A stretch of 64,000 nt of DNA from Fibrobacter succinogenes (lineage in GTDB: Bacteria; Fibrobacterota; Fibrobacteria; Fibrobacterales; Fibrobacteraceae). The stretch is taken from contig CACVQR010000010.1 in the NCBI GenBank assembly GCA_902756345.1, forward strand, positions 1-64,000. The letters run 5' to 3'. A program made the translations under genes and the position numbers. The notes below the pieces were generated by a model that was given only the letters and a program-made list of their open reading frames with translations, made no database searches and was not told the DNA's origin. Below, piece after piece: positions 44,898 to 53,648 of the stretch (position 1 is its first letter; each line of letters starts with the position of its first letter).

Positions 44898-44994
44898 GTC
44901 GATAGAGCTTAGTTGGTAGAGCTTAGATAGATTGCCGAGCTTCGCTCGAAATGACGCTATTCTAAGCTCTAAATTCTAAGTTCTAAGCTCTAAA
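44898..44994. repeat. Family C repeat (C2) with a nested element
   Basis: Left arm GATAGAGCTTAGTTGGTAGA (44900-44928), right arm CTAAGCTCTAAATTCTAAG (44961-44994). The loop is replaced by GATTGCCGAGCTTCGCTCGA and AATGACGC (44930-44957), an unrelated element with its own small hairpin. Confidence 0.7.
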
Positions 44995-45027
44995 GAGAAA
45001 AAAAATCATTTTTTTTCTCTTTGTCCC

Positions 45028-45058
45028 TTGACAAGTCAAATTAGTTCTTCTATATTTG
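45028..45058 (+). promoter_or_regulatory. Promoter of tRNA-Ala
   Basis: Consensus TTGACA (45028-45033), 17-base spacer, TATATTTG (45051-45058), 11 bases before the mature tRNA 5' end. Confidence 0.75.
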
Positions 45059-45069
45059 GCTCGTCCTTC

Positions 45070-45142
45070 GGGGTTATAGCTCAGTTGGTAGAGCGCCTGC
45101 ATGGCATGCAGGAGGTCAGGAGTTCGACTCTCCTTAGCTCCA
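45070..45142 (+). tRNA. tRNA-Ala, anticodon GGC
   Basis: 73 bases fold into a full cloverleaf: acceptor GGGGTTA/TAGCTCC with two G-U pairs, D-loop AGTTGGTAG, anticodon stem CCTGC/GCAGG with loop ATGGCAT (anticodon GGC), T-loop TTCGACT, discriminator A. The 3' CCA is not encoded. It has its own promoter and terminator. Confidence 0.95.
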
Positions 45143-45150
45143 CTAGACAA

Positions 45151-45185
45151 GAACCGTTTGCATAAGCAAACGGTTCTTTTTTTTT
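45151..45185 (+). terminator. Terminator of tRNA-Ala
   Basis: Perfect 11-base stem GAACCGTTTGC / GCAAACGGTTC with ATAA loop and nine T. Confidence 0.95.
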
Positions 45186-45243
45186 CACATCACATAAATC
45201 CTGCAAAACAAACAACCTCGCCCGCTAGTTTGTAATAATTTTG

Positions 45244-45251
45244 TATTTTTG
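45244..45251 (+). promoter_or_regulatory. -10 element TATTTTTG before the M23 gene
   Basis: Exact TAnnTTTG, 4 bases before the ATG at 45256: a leaderless message is expected, and no ribosome site is present. Confidence 0.5.
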
Positions 45252-45255
45252 TGGT

Positions 45256-47295
45256 ATGGATACGACAATCTTGAACAAACTCGCTAAAATCACCCGTAAG
45301 GGAATGTTCCTGGGTACAATGGCCAGTTTCGCCATGATGCCCTCCGCATTCGCCGCCGAATGCAACGAAAAGACCATGGATGCCTTCGCCTACGAAGACT
45401 GCATCAAGGCCAAGTCCGGCGAAAAAGTATCTAACGACAACTTCGGTGCAAGCGCCGAAGCAAGCAAAGTCAACAACGCCGACGGCATGGAGCAAAAGAG
45501 AGTTCTCAAAGCAGACGAACCGACTTACCGCCCGTTCAACCGTGACGCTTACTTGACCTCGAGTTTTGGCGAAAACCGCGGCACGCGTTACCACGCAGGC
45601 TTTGACTATTCCACCCAGATGGAAGAAGGTTGGCCCATTTACGCCCCCGAAGACGGCAAGGTTGTAGAACTTAGAGTTTCTCCATTCCATTACGGAAAGC
45701 TGATGCTCTTCAAAGGTAAAAGCGGAAAGACCTGGGCATTCGCACACCAGAGCAGCTTCGGCAAACTCGACGACCAGATTATCAAGAAACAGTATTCCTC
45801 CAAGAAGAACGACGTCACCATCAAGACAAATGCAAGCTACAAGAAGGGCGACACGCTGACCTTCTCGGGCAGCACCGGCATTGGCAACCCGCACTTGCAC
45901 TTGGAAGTCCGCCTGGACAACGACCGCATTATTAACCCCGTGCAAGCAGGCGTCGTGATTACCGACACCTTGGCACCGCAGATTTTTGGCATTGCCGTAT
46001 GGCAGGGCAACCACCTCGCCGTCACGAATCCGGAAGCCATCAGTAAGGGCTGCGTCGAAACACCGGTGAAAAACGAATTCAACTTGAGCATGGCCGTTAA
46101 GATTGCTGACTACAGCCGTGAGCCCAAGGACAATCCGATGTCTATACGCCGTCTTACCGTGTGGCGCTACGACGAAAAGATTTTTGAAGAAATTCTCGAC
46201 ACTCTGCGTTACAGCAAGATGGCTCTGATCCGCGACCAGCTTTTGTGGGCCGAAGAAGCCGACACTGCAGGCGACTGGCACTTTGTGAACGCCAAGCTCG
46301 CTCCGCTTTCGACTTACACCATCGAAGCCGAAGACTACAGCGGCAACAAGGTGAGCAAGAAGTTCACGTTCCACCCGCGCTGCAAGAGCGACAAGCCCAT
46401 GCAGTTGTACAAGGACCAGGCCTCTCCGCTGTTCACGTTCCTTAGCCGCCCGATGCTCGATTTGTTCCGCTGCAAGAACGGCATGAAGTTTACCGCCATG
46501 ACCGGCGACAAGGTGATTGAAGAAGATATGTGTAAGGCATTCAAGCCGGCACCGATTACCATCGGCCGCCTCCTTGAAATCTACCCCGAAATGACAAGCA
46601 TCCACTACACCGCTGACGCCGGTTCCACGGGCGATGGTATCGCTGCCGATGCAAGCATTGAGCTTTATTCCTTCAACCAGTACCAGAGAAGCGTGAACTG
46701 GTCTACCAAACTTGGCAACGTGGGCGTCACACAGAAACTCACCGGCATTCCGACAGGCCGCGACACCACCAAGAAGATTTTGGCTGTCACCCGCACGCAT
46801 ACCGACAGCCTGGATTACTTTGAATTTCACCCGAAGGGTATGCAGCTCGGTAACTGGACCGTTTGCATCGACAATCCGGAAAACAACCAACCGCTTTACT
46901 GGCTCGGCGAAACGACCCGCAACTGGTTCTACTTTAGCAAGCAGACCAAGGGCAAGAACCGCTGCGCTACCATGAACGAAATCCGCGACATTGCCAACAT
47001 CGAAAGCACCGAAGCGCCGACACTCGGATTCCCCTACTGGTCAGACATGATGATCAGCGGCGTGCGTCAGCCGGCCCTGAAGGTTCCGGTGCAGTTCAAG
47101 TACGCAGGCATTCCTGACGGCAACGCCATTACGGTGCAGGTCGGCAAGAAATGGGTTGCTGCCGAATACGATTCCGAGCCTCGCGAAATCGTGATTGAAG
47201 GTGCCCAGCTCCCCGAAGAAGGATCCTTCACCATCAAGCTCGTGGACGAAGCCGGTCACAAGGCAAGCTATAACGTAGACATCCCCGAGATGTAA
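45256..47295 (+). CDS. Exported M23-family metallopeptidase
   Basis: 679 residues. Signal peptide ending AFA-AEC (~residue 33), a short acidic region, then the LytM/M23 domain (~95-235): YHAGFDYS, AHQS and the zinc motif HLHLE are present, so it should cut peptidoglycan cross-bridges. The remaining ~440 residues are Ig-like and unassigned, larger than usual. MqnE starts 1 base after its stop, suggesting co-transcription without an obvious functional link. Confidence 0.85.
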   Translation: MDTTILNKLAKITRKGMFLGTMASFAMMPSAFAAECNEKTMDAFAYEDCIKAKSGEKVSNDNFGASAEASKVNNADGMEQKRVLKADEPTYRPFNRDAYLTSSFGENRGTRYHAGFDYSTQMEEGWPIYAPEDGKVVELRVSPFHYGKLMLFKGKSGKTWAFAHQSSFGKLDDQIIKKQYSSKKNDVTIKTNASYKKGDTLTFSGSTGIGNPHLHLEVRLDNDRIINPVQAGVVITDTLAPQIFGIAVWQGNHLAVTNPEAISKGCVETPVKNEFNLSMAVKIADYSREPKDNPMSIRRLTVWRYDEKIFEEILDTLRYSKMALIRDQLLWAEEADTAGDWHFVNAKLAPLSTYTIEAEDYSGNKVSKKFTFHPRCKSDKPMQLYKDQASPLFTFLSRPMLDLFRCKNGMKFTAMTGDKVIEEDMCKAFKPAPITIGRLLEIYPEMTSIHYTADAGSTGDGIAADASIELYSFNQYQRSVNWSTKLGNVGVTQKLTGIPTGRDTTKKILAVTRTHTDSLDYFEFHPKGMQLGNWTVCIDNPENNQPLYWLGETTRNWFYFSKQTKGKNRCATMNEIRDIANIESTEAPTLGFPYWSDMMISGVRQPALKVPVQFKYAGIPDGNAITVQVGKKWVAAEYDSEPREIVIEGAQLPEEGSFTIKLVDEAGHKASYNVDIPEM

Positions 47296-47296
47296 C

Positions 47297-48337
47297 ATGG
47301 CGCGCCTGACCGAAGCTGAAGCATTAGACTTATTTTTAAACGCCCCGCTCGACGAACTCTGTGCCCGCGCCAATGCCGAAAAGGAACGCAGGCACGGCAA
47401 GTCTGTGTATTGGGTGAACAACCGCCAGATTAACTACACCAACGTGTGCGTGTTGCACTGCAAGTTCTGCGCGTTCTCTAAAATCAAGAAGGATAGCCCC
47501 ACCGCCTACGACTGGGATTACGGCACCATTCGCAACAAGGCCGCCGAAGCCATTGCAGGCGGCGCCCGCGAACTGCACATTGTAGGCGGGCTGCATCCGG
47601 ACCATCCGTTCGATTACTACATCGAAATGTTGCGAAAATTGCGCGTGGAATTTCCGAAGGTGAACCTGAAGGCGTTTACCGCTGTGGAGATTTGCCACTT
47701 CGCGAAAATTTCGGGACAGACTCCGCTACAGATTATGACCACGCTGAAGGAAGCAGGCCTTGATGCACTGCCCGGTGGCGGCGCCGAGATTCTGGTGCAG
47801 GATGTTCGCGACCAGATTTGTCCGGGCAAAGAAACTGGCGAAGAATGGCTCGACGTTCATCGCGCGGCCCATAAGATTGGAATCCCGACGAATGCGACGA
47901 TGCTTTTCGGACATATCGAAAAGATTGAAGACCGCATCGCGCACATGAAAATGCTTCGCAACTTGCAGGATGAAGCTCCGGGCTTTTTCGCGTTCATTCC
48001 GCTGGTGTACCATCCGGAACACAATGCACTGCATAAGATCGTTCCGAACATTACTAGCGAAGAAGACATTCTGCGCACGGTCGCTGTCGCAAGGCTTTTC
48101 CTCGACAACTTCCCGCACATTAAGGCGTACTGGATTCAGATGGGAATCGAGACCGCAATGAAGGCGCTCCACGCCGGCGCGTCTGATTTGGACGGTACGA
48201 TTATCGAAGAAAAAATCACGCACGCCGCCGGCGCCACGGTTCCCGTGGGCATGAGCCCCGAGCGAATGAAGTCCTTGATTACAAACGAAGGGCTCGTGCC
48301 AGTGGAGCGCGATGCTTTATACGAACGATTCTCTTAG
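47297..48337 (+). CDS. mqnE: Aminofutalosine synthase MqnE
   Basis: 346 residues, radical SAM enzyme of the futalosine route to menaquinone. Cluster motif CVLHCKFC (Cys51, Cys55, Cys58); HIVGGLHPDHPFDYY and ICPGKETGEEW mark MqnE rather than MqnC. It joins chorismate-derived 3-enolpyruvyl benzoate to SAM-derived adenosine. No other mqn gene is in the window. An 11-base hairpin (48323-48349) overlaps the stop codon and a terminator follows. Confidence 0.9.
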   Translation: MARLTEAEALDLFLNAPLDELCARANAEKERRHGKSVYWVNNRQINYTNVCVLHCKFCAFSKIKKDSPTAYDWDYGTIRNKAAEAIAGGARELHIVGGLHPDHPFDYYIEMLRKLRVEFPKVNLKAFTAVEICHFAKISGQTPLQIMTTLKEAGLDALPGGGAEILVQDVRDQICPGKETGEEWLDVHRAAHKIGIPTNATMLFGHIEKIEDRIAHMKMLRNLQDEAPGFFAFIPLVYHPEHNALHKIVPNITSEEDILRTVAVARLFLDNFPHIKAYWIQMGIETAMKALHAGASDLDGTIIEEKITHAAGATVPVGMSPERMKSLITNEGLVPVERDALYERFS

Positions 48338-48422
48338 CGAGAATCGTTCTATGACAAGGAGAGGCTTTGCCCCTCCTAAAACCTTCCTTTTCCCAATACG
48401 GACATCGATTCTCTTAGAAAAA

Positions 48423-48447
48423 AGCAGGATGAAATCCTGCTTTTTTT
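48423..48447 (+). terminator. Terminator after mqnE
   Basis: Stem GCAGGAT / ATCCTGC (48424-48440) with GAA loop and seven T. A second perfect hairpin without T-run lies at 48323-48349. Confidence 0.85.
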
Positions 48448-48477
48448 GCTTAATCGATTAAATCGACATGCGCCGCA

Positions 48478-48530
48478 ATGCGAAATGTGAATGACTAATT
48501 CCTCATTCCACACCACACATTACACATTGT
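48478..48530. repeat. Family A intergenic repeat (A3)
   Basis: AATGCGAAATGTGAATGA arm facing CCTCATTCCACACCACAC arm, between convergent mqnE and ettA. Confidence 0.7.
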
Positions 48531-48531
48531 A

Positions 48532-50226
48532 CTACTGTCTCGTGAGTGTCTTGTACTTGATGGGCTTCGGATTGTCGGCATCTTCGCCGAGGCGCTTGCG
48601 GCGGTCGGCTTCGTACTCGCTCCAGTTGCCTTCAAACCACACGACCTTCGAGTCACCTTCGTAAGCGAGGATGTGGGTGGCGATGCGGTCCAGGAACCAG
48701 CGGTCATGCGAAATAATCACAGCACAGCCAGCGAACTTGAGAATGGCCTGTTCCAGAGCCTGCAACGTTTCGATGTCGAGATCGTTGGTCGGTTCGTCAA
48801 GGAACAAGAGGTTACCCGGCTTCTGCAAGTTCTTTGCCATAAGCACGCGGTTGCGTTCACCGCCCGAAAGCGCCGTCAGCTTTTTCTGCTGGGCAGCACC
48901 CGTAAAGTTGAAGAGTCCGCAATAGGCGCGGCCGTTCATCTTGCGGTCGCCCACCATAATCTCGTCGTTACCGCCGGTGATTTCTTCCCACACGGTCTTG
49001 CTGTCATCGAGGCTGTCGCGGCCCTGTTCCATACTGATGATTTCAACGGTTTCGCCAATCTTGAGCGTACCACCATCCGGCTTTTCCTGGCCCATGATTA
49101 TCTTGAACAACGTTGTCTTACCTGCACCGTTCGGGCCGATAATGCCCACGATGCCAGAACGCGGCAAGCTAAAGTTCAAATCGTCGAAGAGCACCTTGTC
49201 GCCAAAGGCCTTCTGCAAGTGTTCCGCCTGAATCACGATATCGCCCAGGCGCTTGCCGTTTGCAATGTGGATCTGCGCCACCTTGATCTGTTCGCGAGAA
49301 TCTTCGGCGAGCAAGTCTTCGTAAGCCTTCAAGCGGGCCTTGCTCTTGGCCTGGCGCGCCTTCGGAGAAGCCTTCACCCATTCCTGTTCGCGAGCGAGGC
49401 GCTTCTGACGGTCAGATTCCCCCTTTTCTTCGTTCTTCATGCGTTCAAGTTTCTGGTCAAGCCACTGGGCGTAATTGCCTTCCCAAGGAATGCCGCGACC
49501 GCGGTCAATTTCCAAAATCCAGTTCGTTACGTTGTCAAGGAAGTAACGGTCATGCGTCACGAGAATCACGGAGCCCTTGTATTCACGGAGGTGGCGTTCG
49601 AGCCATGCAACCGTTTCGGCATCCAAGTGGTTCGTCGGTTCGTCAAGGAGCAACAAATCCGGTTCTTCGAGAAGCAAGCGGCAGAGAGCCACACGGCGCT
49701 TTTCACCGCCGGAGAGGTTCGTCACCGGCCAGTCACCCGGCGGGCAGCGGAGAGCGTCCATCGCAATTTCGATATTGCGGTCGAGGCTCCACAAGTCCTG
49801 CGCGTCGATGATGTCCTGAAGCTTAGCCTGTTCGTCCAGGAGCTTGTTCATCTCGTCGTCTTCCATGGGTTCCGCAAACTTCATAGAGATTTCGTTGAAG
49901 CGGTCGAGAATGGCCTGTTTCTTCGCGACGGCCTGCATCACGTTTTCCTTGACGGTCAGGTTCGGGTCCAGCTGCGGTTCCTGCGGCAGGTAGCCTGCGG
50001 TGCGGCCCGGTTCAATCCAAGCTTCACCCTGGAATTCCTTGTCGATGCCAGCCATGATGCGCAGGAGCGTCGACTTACCGGCACCGTTCTGGCCGATGAT
50101 ACCAATCTTTGCGCCATAGTAGAAACTGAGGGAAATATCCTTCAGCACCTCCTTGTTAGGCGGATAGGACTTGGTCATCTTGTACATGTAGAAAACGAAT
50201 TTTTCTGCTTTATTCTGTTCGGCCAT
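48532..50226 (-). CDS. ettA: Energy-dependent translational throttle protein EttA (ABC-F)
   Basis: 564 residues. Two ABC ATPase domains without membrane segments: Walker A GQNGAGKST and GPNGAGKTT, signatures LSGGEKRRVAL and LSGGERNRVLM, Walker B LLLLDEPTNHLD and LLFLDEPTNDLD, with the EttA-type arm and linker. It binds the ribosomal E site and gates early elongation according to ATP/ADP. Start set at ATG 50226 (MAEQNKAEKF); the frame upstream runs through the A4 repeat and is not coding. Confidence 0.95.
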   Translation of the reverse strand: MAEQNKAEKFVFYMYKMTKSYPPNKEVLKDISLSFYYGAKIGIIGQNGAGKSTLLRIMAGIDKEFQGEAWIEPGRTAGYLPQEPQLDPNLTVKENVMQAVAKKQAILDRFNEISMKFAEPMEDDEMNKLLDEQAKLQDIIDAQDLWSLDRNIEIAMDALRCPPGDWPVTNLSGGEKRRVALCRLLLEEPDLLLLDEPTNHLDAETVAWLERHLREYKGSVILVTHDRYFLDNVTNWILEIDRGRGIPWEGNYAQWLDQKLERMKNEEKGESDRQKRLAREQEWVKASPKARQAKSKARLKAYEDLLAEDSREQIKVAQIHIANGKRLGDIVIQAEHLQKAFGDKVLFDDLNFSLPRSGIVGIIGPNGAGKTTLFKIIMGQEKPDGGTLKIGETVEIISMEQGRDSLDDSKTVWEEITGGNDEIMVGDRKMNGRAYCGLFNFTGAAQQKKLTALSGGERNRVLMAKNLQKPGNLLFLDEPTNDLDIETLQALEQAILKFAGCAVIISHDRWFLDRIATHILAYEGDSKVVWFEGNWSEYEADRRKRLGEDADNPKPIKYKTLTRQ

Positions 50227-50245
50227 AATTAGCTCGCTTCGCTTC

Positions 50246-50276
50246 GAAATGTGAGGTGTGAAGTGTGAAATATGAA
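50246..50276. repeat. Family A repeat (A4) upstream of ettA
   Basis: GAAATGTGAGGTGTGAAGTG units, single arm, 20 bases before the ettA start. Confidence 0.65.
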
Positions 50277-50307
50277 TTTTGATTAAATATAACAAATAAA
50301 CCTTTTC

Positions 50308-50315
50308 TATACTTG
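50308..50315 (+). promoter_or_regulatory. -10-like TATACTTG before the Omp85-like gene
   Basis: One base off TAnnTTTG, 4 bases before the ATG at 50320; no ribosome site. Confidence 0.4.
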
Positions 50316-50319
50316 TGTC

Positions 50320-51363
50320 ATGAAGTTCGTTTACGCCATAATCGCAAGTCTGGTCTTTGCCATCTGCGCTCATGCACAAGACAACTTCCAGCGATTCTCA
50401 TTGCTGCCCTTTGGCGCCTACACCGAAGAAACCAAGATTCAGTACGGTGCTGTATTCGTCCTGTTCTTCAGGCCATTCCAAGAAGGCGAAAACATTTCTT
50501 CGATGGACTTTATTGCACGCGGAACCACGCGTGGGCAGTTCCAATTCCAGTACGCGCCGAACCTGTGGCTTCTCGGCGACCACCTGCACATTCCGGCAAA
50601 GCTCAACTTGAACAAGTGGCAATACTCACTGTTTGAACGAGGTGCCCGCGGAGATTTTGACCGCATAGACGAATACAAGAGCACCTTTGCCTACGGCAAG
50701 ATTCCCTTCGAAATGAACTTCGGCATTTCGAACAACATTCCTCTGCGCTACGGCGTTGTATTAGAAGGTGAAGCCCGCAACAACGAACTCGGGAGCGACA
50801 TTCCCAAGAATTATCAAGACGGTTTTTATTTAGGCGGCGGCTACCTTTTGGTTCTTGATAAAAAAGACAACGACAACTGGCCCACCAAAGGCTACTACGC
50901 AAGCTTCGAAGAAATCTTTTTCGGCGGCGACTTTAGCTACCACACTGAAACGTTTGACGCAAGATTCTACTCTCCCCTATTCTGGGAAACTTCCATAGCT
51001 CTCGGGCTTTACGCAAAGCAGAGCCGCGGCGACAATGTTCCGCTCGGCTGCCTCGCCGGCCCCGACGGCACCAAGCGATTCCGCGGAGTAGAATCAGGAA
51101 TCTGGAGCGACACGCAGGCCTTAATCTGGCAAATGGAATTCCGCCGCCCGCTCTTCTGGCGATTCGCCGGCGTTATCTTTGGTGAAGCCTTGCAATCGGC
51201 ACCTTACTTCAGCGAACTCTTTAGGCGCCAAGTGCATTACGCCGTAGGCTTCGGCGGGCGCCTCGCCTTGAACAAGAGCGAAAAGCTACATGCCCGCGGC
51301 GACCTTTCGCTTGTCGACGGCAAGCACATCGGCATTACGATTGATTTAAGAGAATCGTTCTAA
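50320..51363 (+). CDS. Omp85/D15-like outer-membrane barrel without POTRA domains
   Basis: 347 residues. Signal peptide MKFVYAIIASLVFAICAHAQ, then a barrel with the features of the bacterial surface antigen (D15) domain: NWPTKGYYASFEE, LGCLAGPDGTKRFRGV (substrate loop RFRG), and a final strand LSLVDGKHIGITIDLRESF ending in Phe. No POTRA domains precede it, so it is not BamA itself; it may be a small Omp85 relative acting in lipid or protein export. Confidence 0.75.
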   Translation: MKFVYAIIASLVFAICAHAQDNFQRFSLLPFGAYTEETKIQYGAVFVLFFRPFQEGENISSMDFIARGTTRGQFQFQYAPNLWLLGDHLHIPAKLNLNKWQYSLFERGARGDFDRIDEYKSTFAYGKIPFEMNFGISNNIPLRYGVVLEGEARNNELGSDIPKNYQDGFYLGGGYLLVLDKKDNDNWPTKGYYASFEEIFFGGDFSYHTETFDARFYSPLFWETSIALGLYAKQSRGDNVPLGCLAGPDGTKRFRGVESGIWSDTQALIWQMEFRRPLFWRFAGVIFGEALQSAPYFSELFRRQVHYAVGFGGRLALNKSEKLHARGDLSLVDGKHIGITIDLRESF

Positions 51364-51382
51364 TTTTTATCAAAATGCATAC

Positions 51383-51413
51383 AAAAAAGGCCGCGACGAA
51401 TCGCGGTCTTTTT
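51383..51413. terminator. Bidirectional terminator between the Omp85-like gene and htpG
   Basis: A-run, stem CCGCGA / TCGCGG with CGAA tetraloop, T-run. A dispersed-looking element ending CGCTCAGAATGACA follows at 51426-51471. Confidence 0.75.
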
Positions 51414-51477
51414 CGCAAGTGTATAGATTCTTCGACTCCGGCGTTACACGCCTCCGCTCAGAATGACACAGAAACGG

Positions 51478-53364
51478 CTATTTGACGGAAGCGGTCAGCA
51501 GCTTCGTAATTGCGCTGACGTATTCTGCCGGGTTCGGGAGCGGAGAGCCTTCGGCAAGCAATGCCTGACCGTAGAGGGCCTTCGGCCAATCGCCCAGGTC
51601 TTCCTTGGCTTCGACTTTTTTCTTGAGCATCTCGCAAATCGGGTGCGTCGGGTTGATTTCCAGAATGCGCTTGCTCTTCGGCAAGTTCTTCTGGCCCATC
51701 GCCTTCATCATGCGTTCCATCTGGGCGCTCATGGCGTCTTCGCTGGTCACAAGGCAGCAGGGGCTATCCTTCAGGCGGCTAGACACGCGGACTTCCTTGA
51801 TGTCTTCGTCCAAAACCTTCTGCAGGTTTTCGCAGAGGCCCTTGAAGATGCCCTTGTTAGCTTCTTCGGCCTTCTTTTCGTCTTCGGTCTTTTCGAAGTC
51901 CACGTCGCCGCGGGCGATGTCGTGGAACTTCTTGTCGCCGAATTCGGTGAGGCTCGACATCATGAATTCGTCGATGCCGTCGCTCATGAGCAACACTTCG
52001 TAACCCTTGGCCTTGAAGGCTTCGAGCATCGGGTTGCTCTTCACGGCGTTCTTGTCGCCAATGAGGTAGTAGATTTCCTTCTGGCCTTCCGGCATGCGCT
52101 TCACGTATTCGTCGAGGCCCACGAGAGCGTCGCCTTCCGTCTTGGTGCTTTCGAAACGGAGCAACTTCTTAAGTTCGTCAAGATGTTCCCAGTTCATGTA
52201 GAAGCCTTCCTTCAAGACCATGCCGAGTTCGCGCCACCAGGCGTTGTACTTCGCGGCATCCTTGTCGGCCATGTTCTGCAAGGTGTCGAGCACCTTCTTG
52301 ATGACGTGCTTACGAATGTTGGTGATAATCTTGTTGTTCTGCAAGATTTCACGGGACACGTTCAACGGCAAGTCTTCGCTATCTACCACGCCGCGCACAA
52401 AGCGAAGCCAAGGCGGCAGCAAGTCCTTGCAGTCGTCCATGATAAAGACTTTCTTCACATAGAGCTTGAGGCCATGCAAAGCGTCGTTGTGCCAGATGTT
52501 GAACGGGGCCTTCGACGGAATGTACACGAGGCTCCAGAATTCCTGGGAACCTTCGGCGTGGCTGTGGCTCCATGCGGCCGGTTCGTCGGCTTCGTGGCTG
52601 ATGACGTTGTAGAAATCCTTGTACTGTTCTTCGGTGACTTCCTTTTCGCTCTGACGCCACAGGGCCTGCTTTTCGTTCAAGCGTTCTTCGGGCTTTTCTT
52701 CCAGTTCGCCCTTGTCGTTCTTGGTCGGCTCCGGGTGGAAGTAAATGCCGTAGCTTACAAAGCCGCTGTATTTCTGGACGATGTCCTTGATTTTCCATTC
52801 GCTGGCAAAATCTTCGGCATCTTCGTCGTCCTTCAGGTACAAAGTAATCTTGGTACCGACCTTGTCGCGCGGGGCTTCAGAAATTTCAAATTCGCCCGAG
52901 CCTTCGGAAGACCACAGGTAACCCTGAGTTTCGCCGGCCTTAAGGGTCAACACTTCGACCTTCTTCGCGACCATGAACACGGAGTAGAAGCCCACGCCGA
53001 ACTGACCGATTAAATCGACGCTGCCCTTGTCGCCTTCCTTCAAATTCTTGATGAAGTTCTTGGTGCCGCTACGGGCGATAGTGCCCAGGCAGTTGATCAA
53101 GTCTTCCTTGTTCATGCCGATACCGTTGTCTTCCACAACGATGCGCTTGCCTTCCTTGTTCACCGAGATATCGATGCGGAGCTGCGTGCCCTGCGGCAAA
53201 AGGTCTGCATTGGAGAGGGAAAGGAAACGACGCTTGTCGAGTGCGTCCGCCGCGTTGGAAACGAGTTCGCGGAGGAAGATTTCCTTGTTGCTATAAAGGG
53301 AGTTGATCATCAAGTTCAGCATGTCGCGAACTTCGGTCTGGAATTCCATCTTCTCTGTTGCCAT
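51478..53364 (-). CDS. htpG: Chaperone HtpG (Hsp90)
   Basis: 628 residues, usual length. The N-terminal GHKL ATPase domain shows ELVSNAADALDK, DNGIGMNKEDL and GQFGVGFYS; the middle domain has DCKDLLPPWLRFVRGVVDSEDLPLNVSRE, and the C-terminal dimerisation domain is complete. ATG preceded by AGGAGATCT. Its 5' region (53365-53600) carries the E1 repeat; no clear heat-shock promoter could be fixed. Confidence 0.97.
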   Translation of the reverse strand: MATEKMEFQTEVRDMLNLMINSLYSNKEIFLRELVSNAADALDKRRFLSLSNADLLPQGTQLRIDISVNKEGKRIVVEDNGIGMNKEDLINCLGTIARSGTKNFIKNLKEGDKGSVDLIGQFGVGFYSVFMVAKKVEVLTLKAGETQGYLWSSEGSGEFEISEAPRDKVGTKITLYLKDDEDAEDFASEWKIKDIVQKYSGFVSYGIYFHPEPTKNDKGELEEKPEERLNEKQALWRQSEKEVTEEQYKDFYNVISHEADEPAAWSHSHAEGSQEFWSLVYIPSKAPFNIWHNDALHGLKLYVKKVFIMDDCKDLLPPWLRFVRGVVDSEDLPLNVSREILQNNKIITNIRKHVIKKVLDTLQNMADKDAAKYNAWWRELGMVLKEGFYMNWEHLDELKKLLRFESTKTEGDALVGLDEYVKRMPEGQKEIYYLIGDKNAVKSNPMLEAFKAKGYEVLLMSDGIDEFMMSSLTEFGDKKFHDIARGDVDFEKTEDEKKAEEANKGIFKGLCENLQKVLDEDIKEVRVSSRLKDSPCCLVTSEDAMSAQMERMMKAMGQKNLPKSKRILEINPTHPICEMLKKKVEAKEDLGDWPKALYGQALLAEGSPLPNPAEYVSAITKLLTASVK

Positions 53365-53379
53365 ATAGATCTCCTATTT

Positions 53380-53440
53380 GGGTCGCACTTCGTGCTTTGA
53401 GGTCGCTGCGCTTTGTGGTCGGGGCTTTGCCCCTTTGAGG
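53380..53440. repeat. Family E repeat (E1): tandem mini-hairpins
   Basis: Three ~20-base units of the form GGTC-hairpin-TTTGAG: hairpins GCACTTCGTGC, GCTGCGC and GGGGCTTTGCCCC. The rest of 53441-53600 holds no gene that I can see. Confidence 0.6.
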
Positions 53441-53600
53441 TTTGGGCGGCGAAAAACTCTATTCGCGAAGGGTTGATGTTTAATTTTCAAGCGGTCTAAG
53501 CCGTCAATACGTTTCAAAATGAAACAAAACAACGGTCTTGCCTTGTTTTCGCTGTAGAAGATGCAAGAACCGTGCCAACATTTCAACAAGTTCTTATACA

Positions 53601-53624
53601 AGAAAAGGGGCTCGATTGAGCCCC
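53601..53624 (-). terminator. Terminator of uppP
   Basis: On the minus strand stem GGGGCTC / GAGCCCC with AATC loop, followed by TTTTCT. Confidence 0.8.
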
Positions 53625-53648
53625 GACATTCAAATCGCTTTCGCAACC

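Noticed and set aside
48673-50232. 519-codon frame opposite ettA, and similar long frames opposite htpG (51463-53013) and mqnE/M23 (45190-46890)
   Set aside because: All are reverse-strand shadows of well-conserved genes with GNN-rich codons; no start signals.
48339-51362. GAGAATCGTTCTA shared by the ends of mqnE (48339) and the Omp85-like gene (51350)
   Set aside because: A 13-base match between two places in 64 kb is expected many times by chance.
53365-53600. Heat-shock (sigma-32-like) promoter for htpG
   Set aside because: CTTGAAA is present on the minus strand, but no matching -10 at proper spacing; nor a CIRCE inverted repeat.
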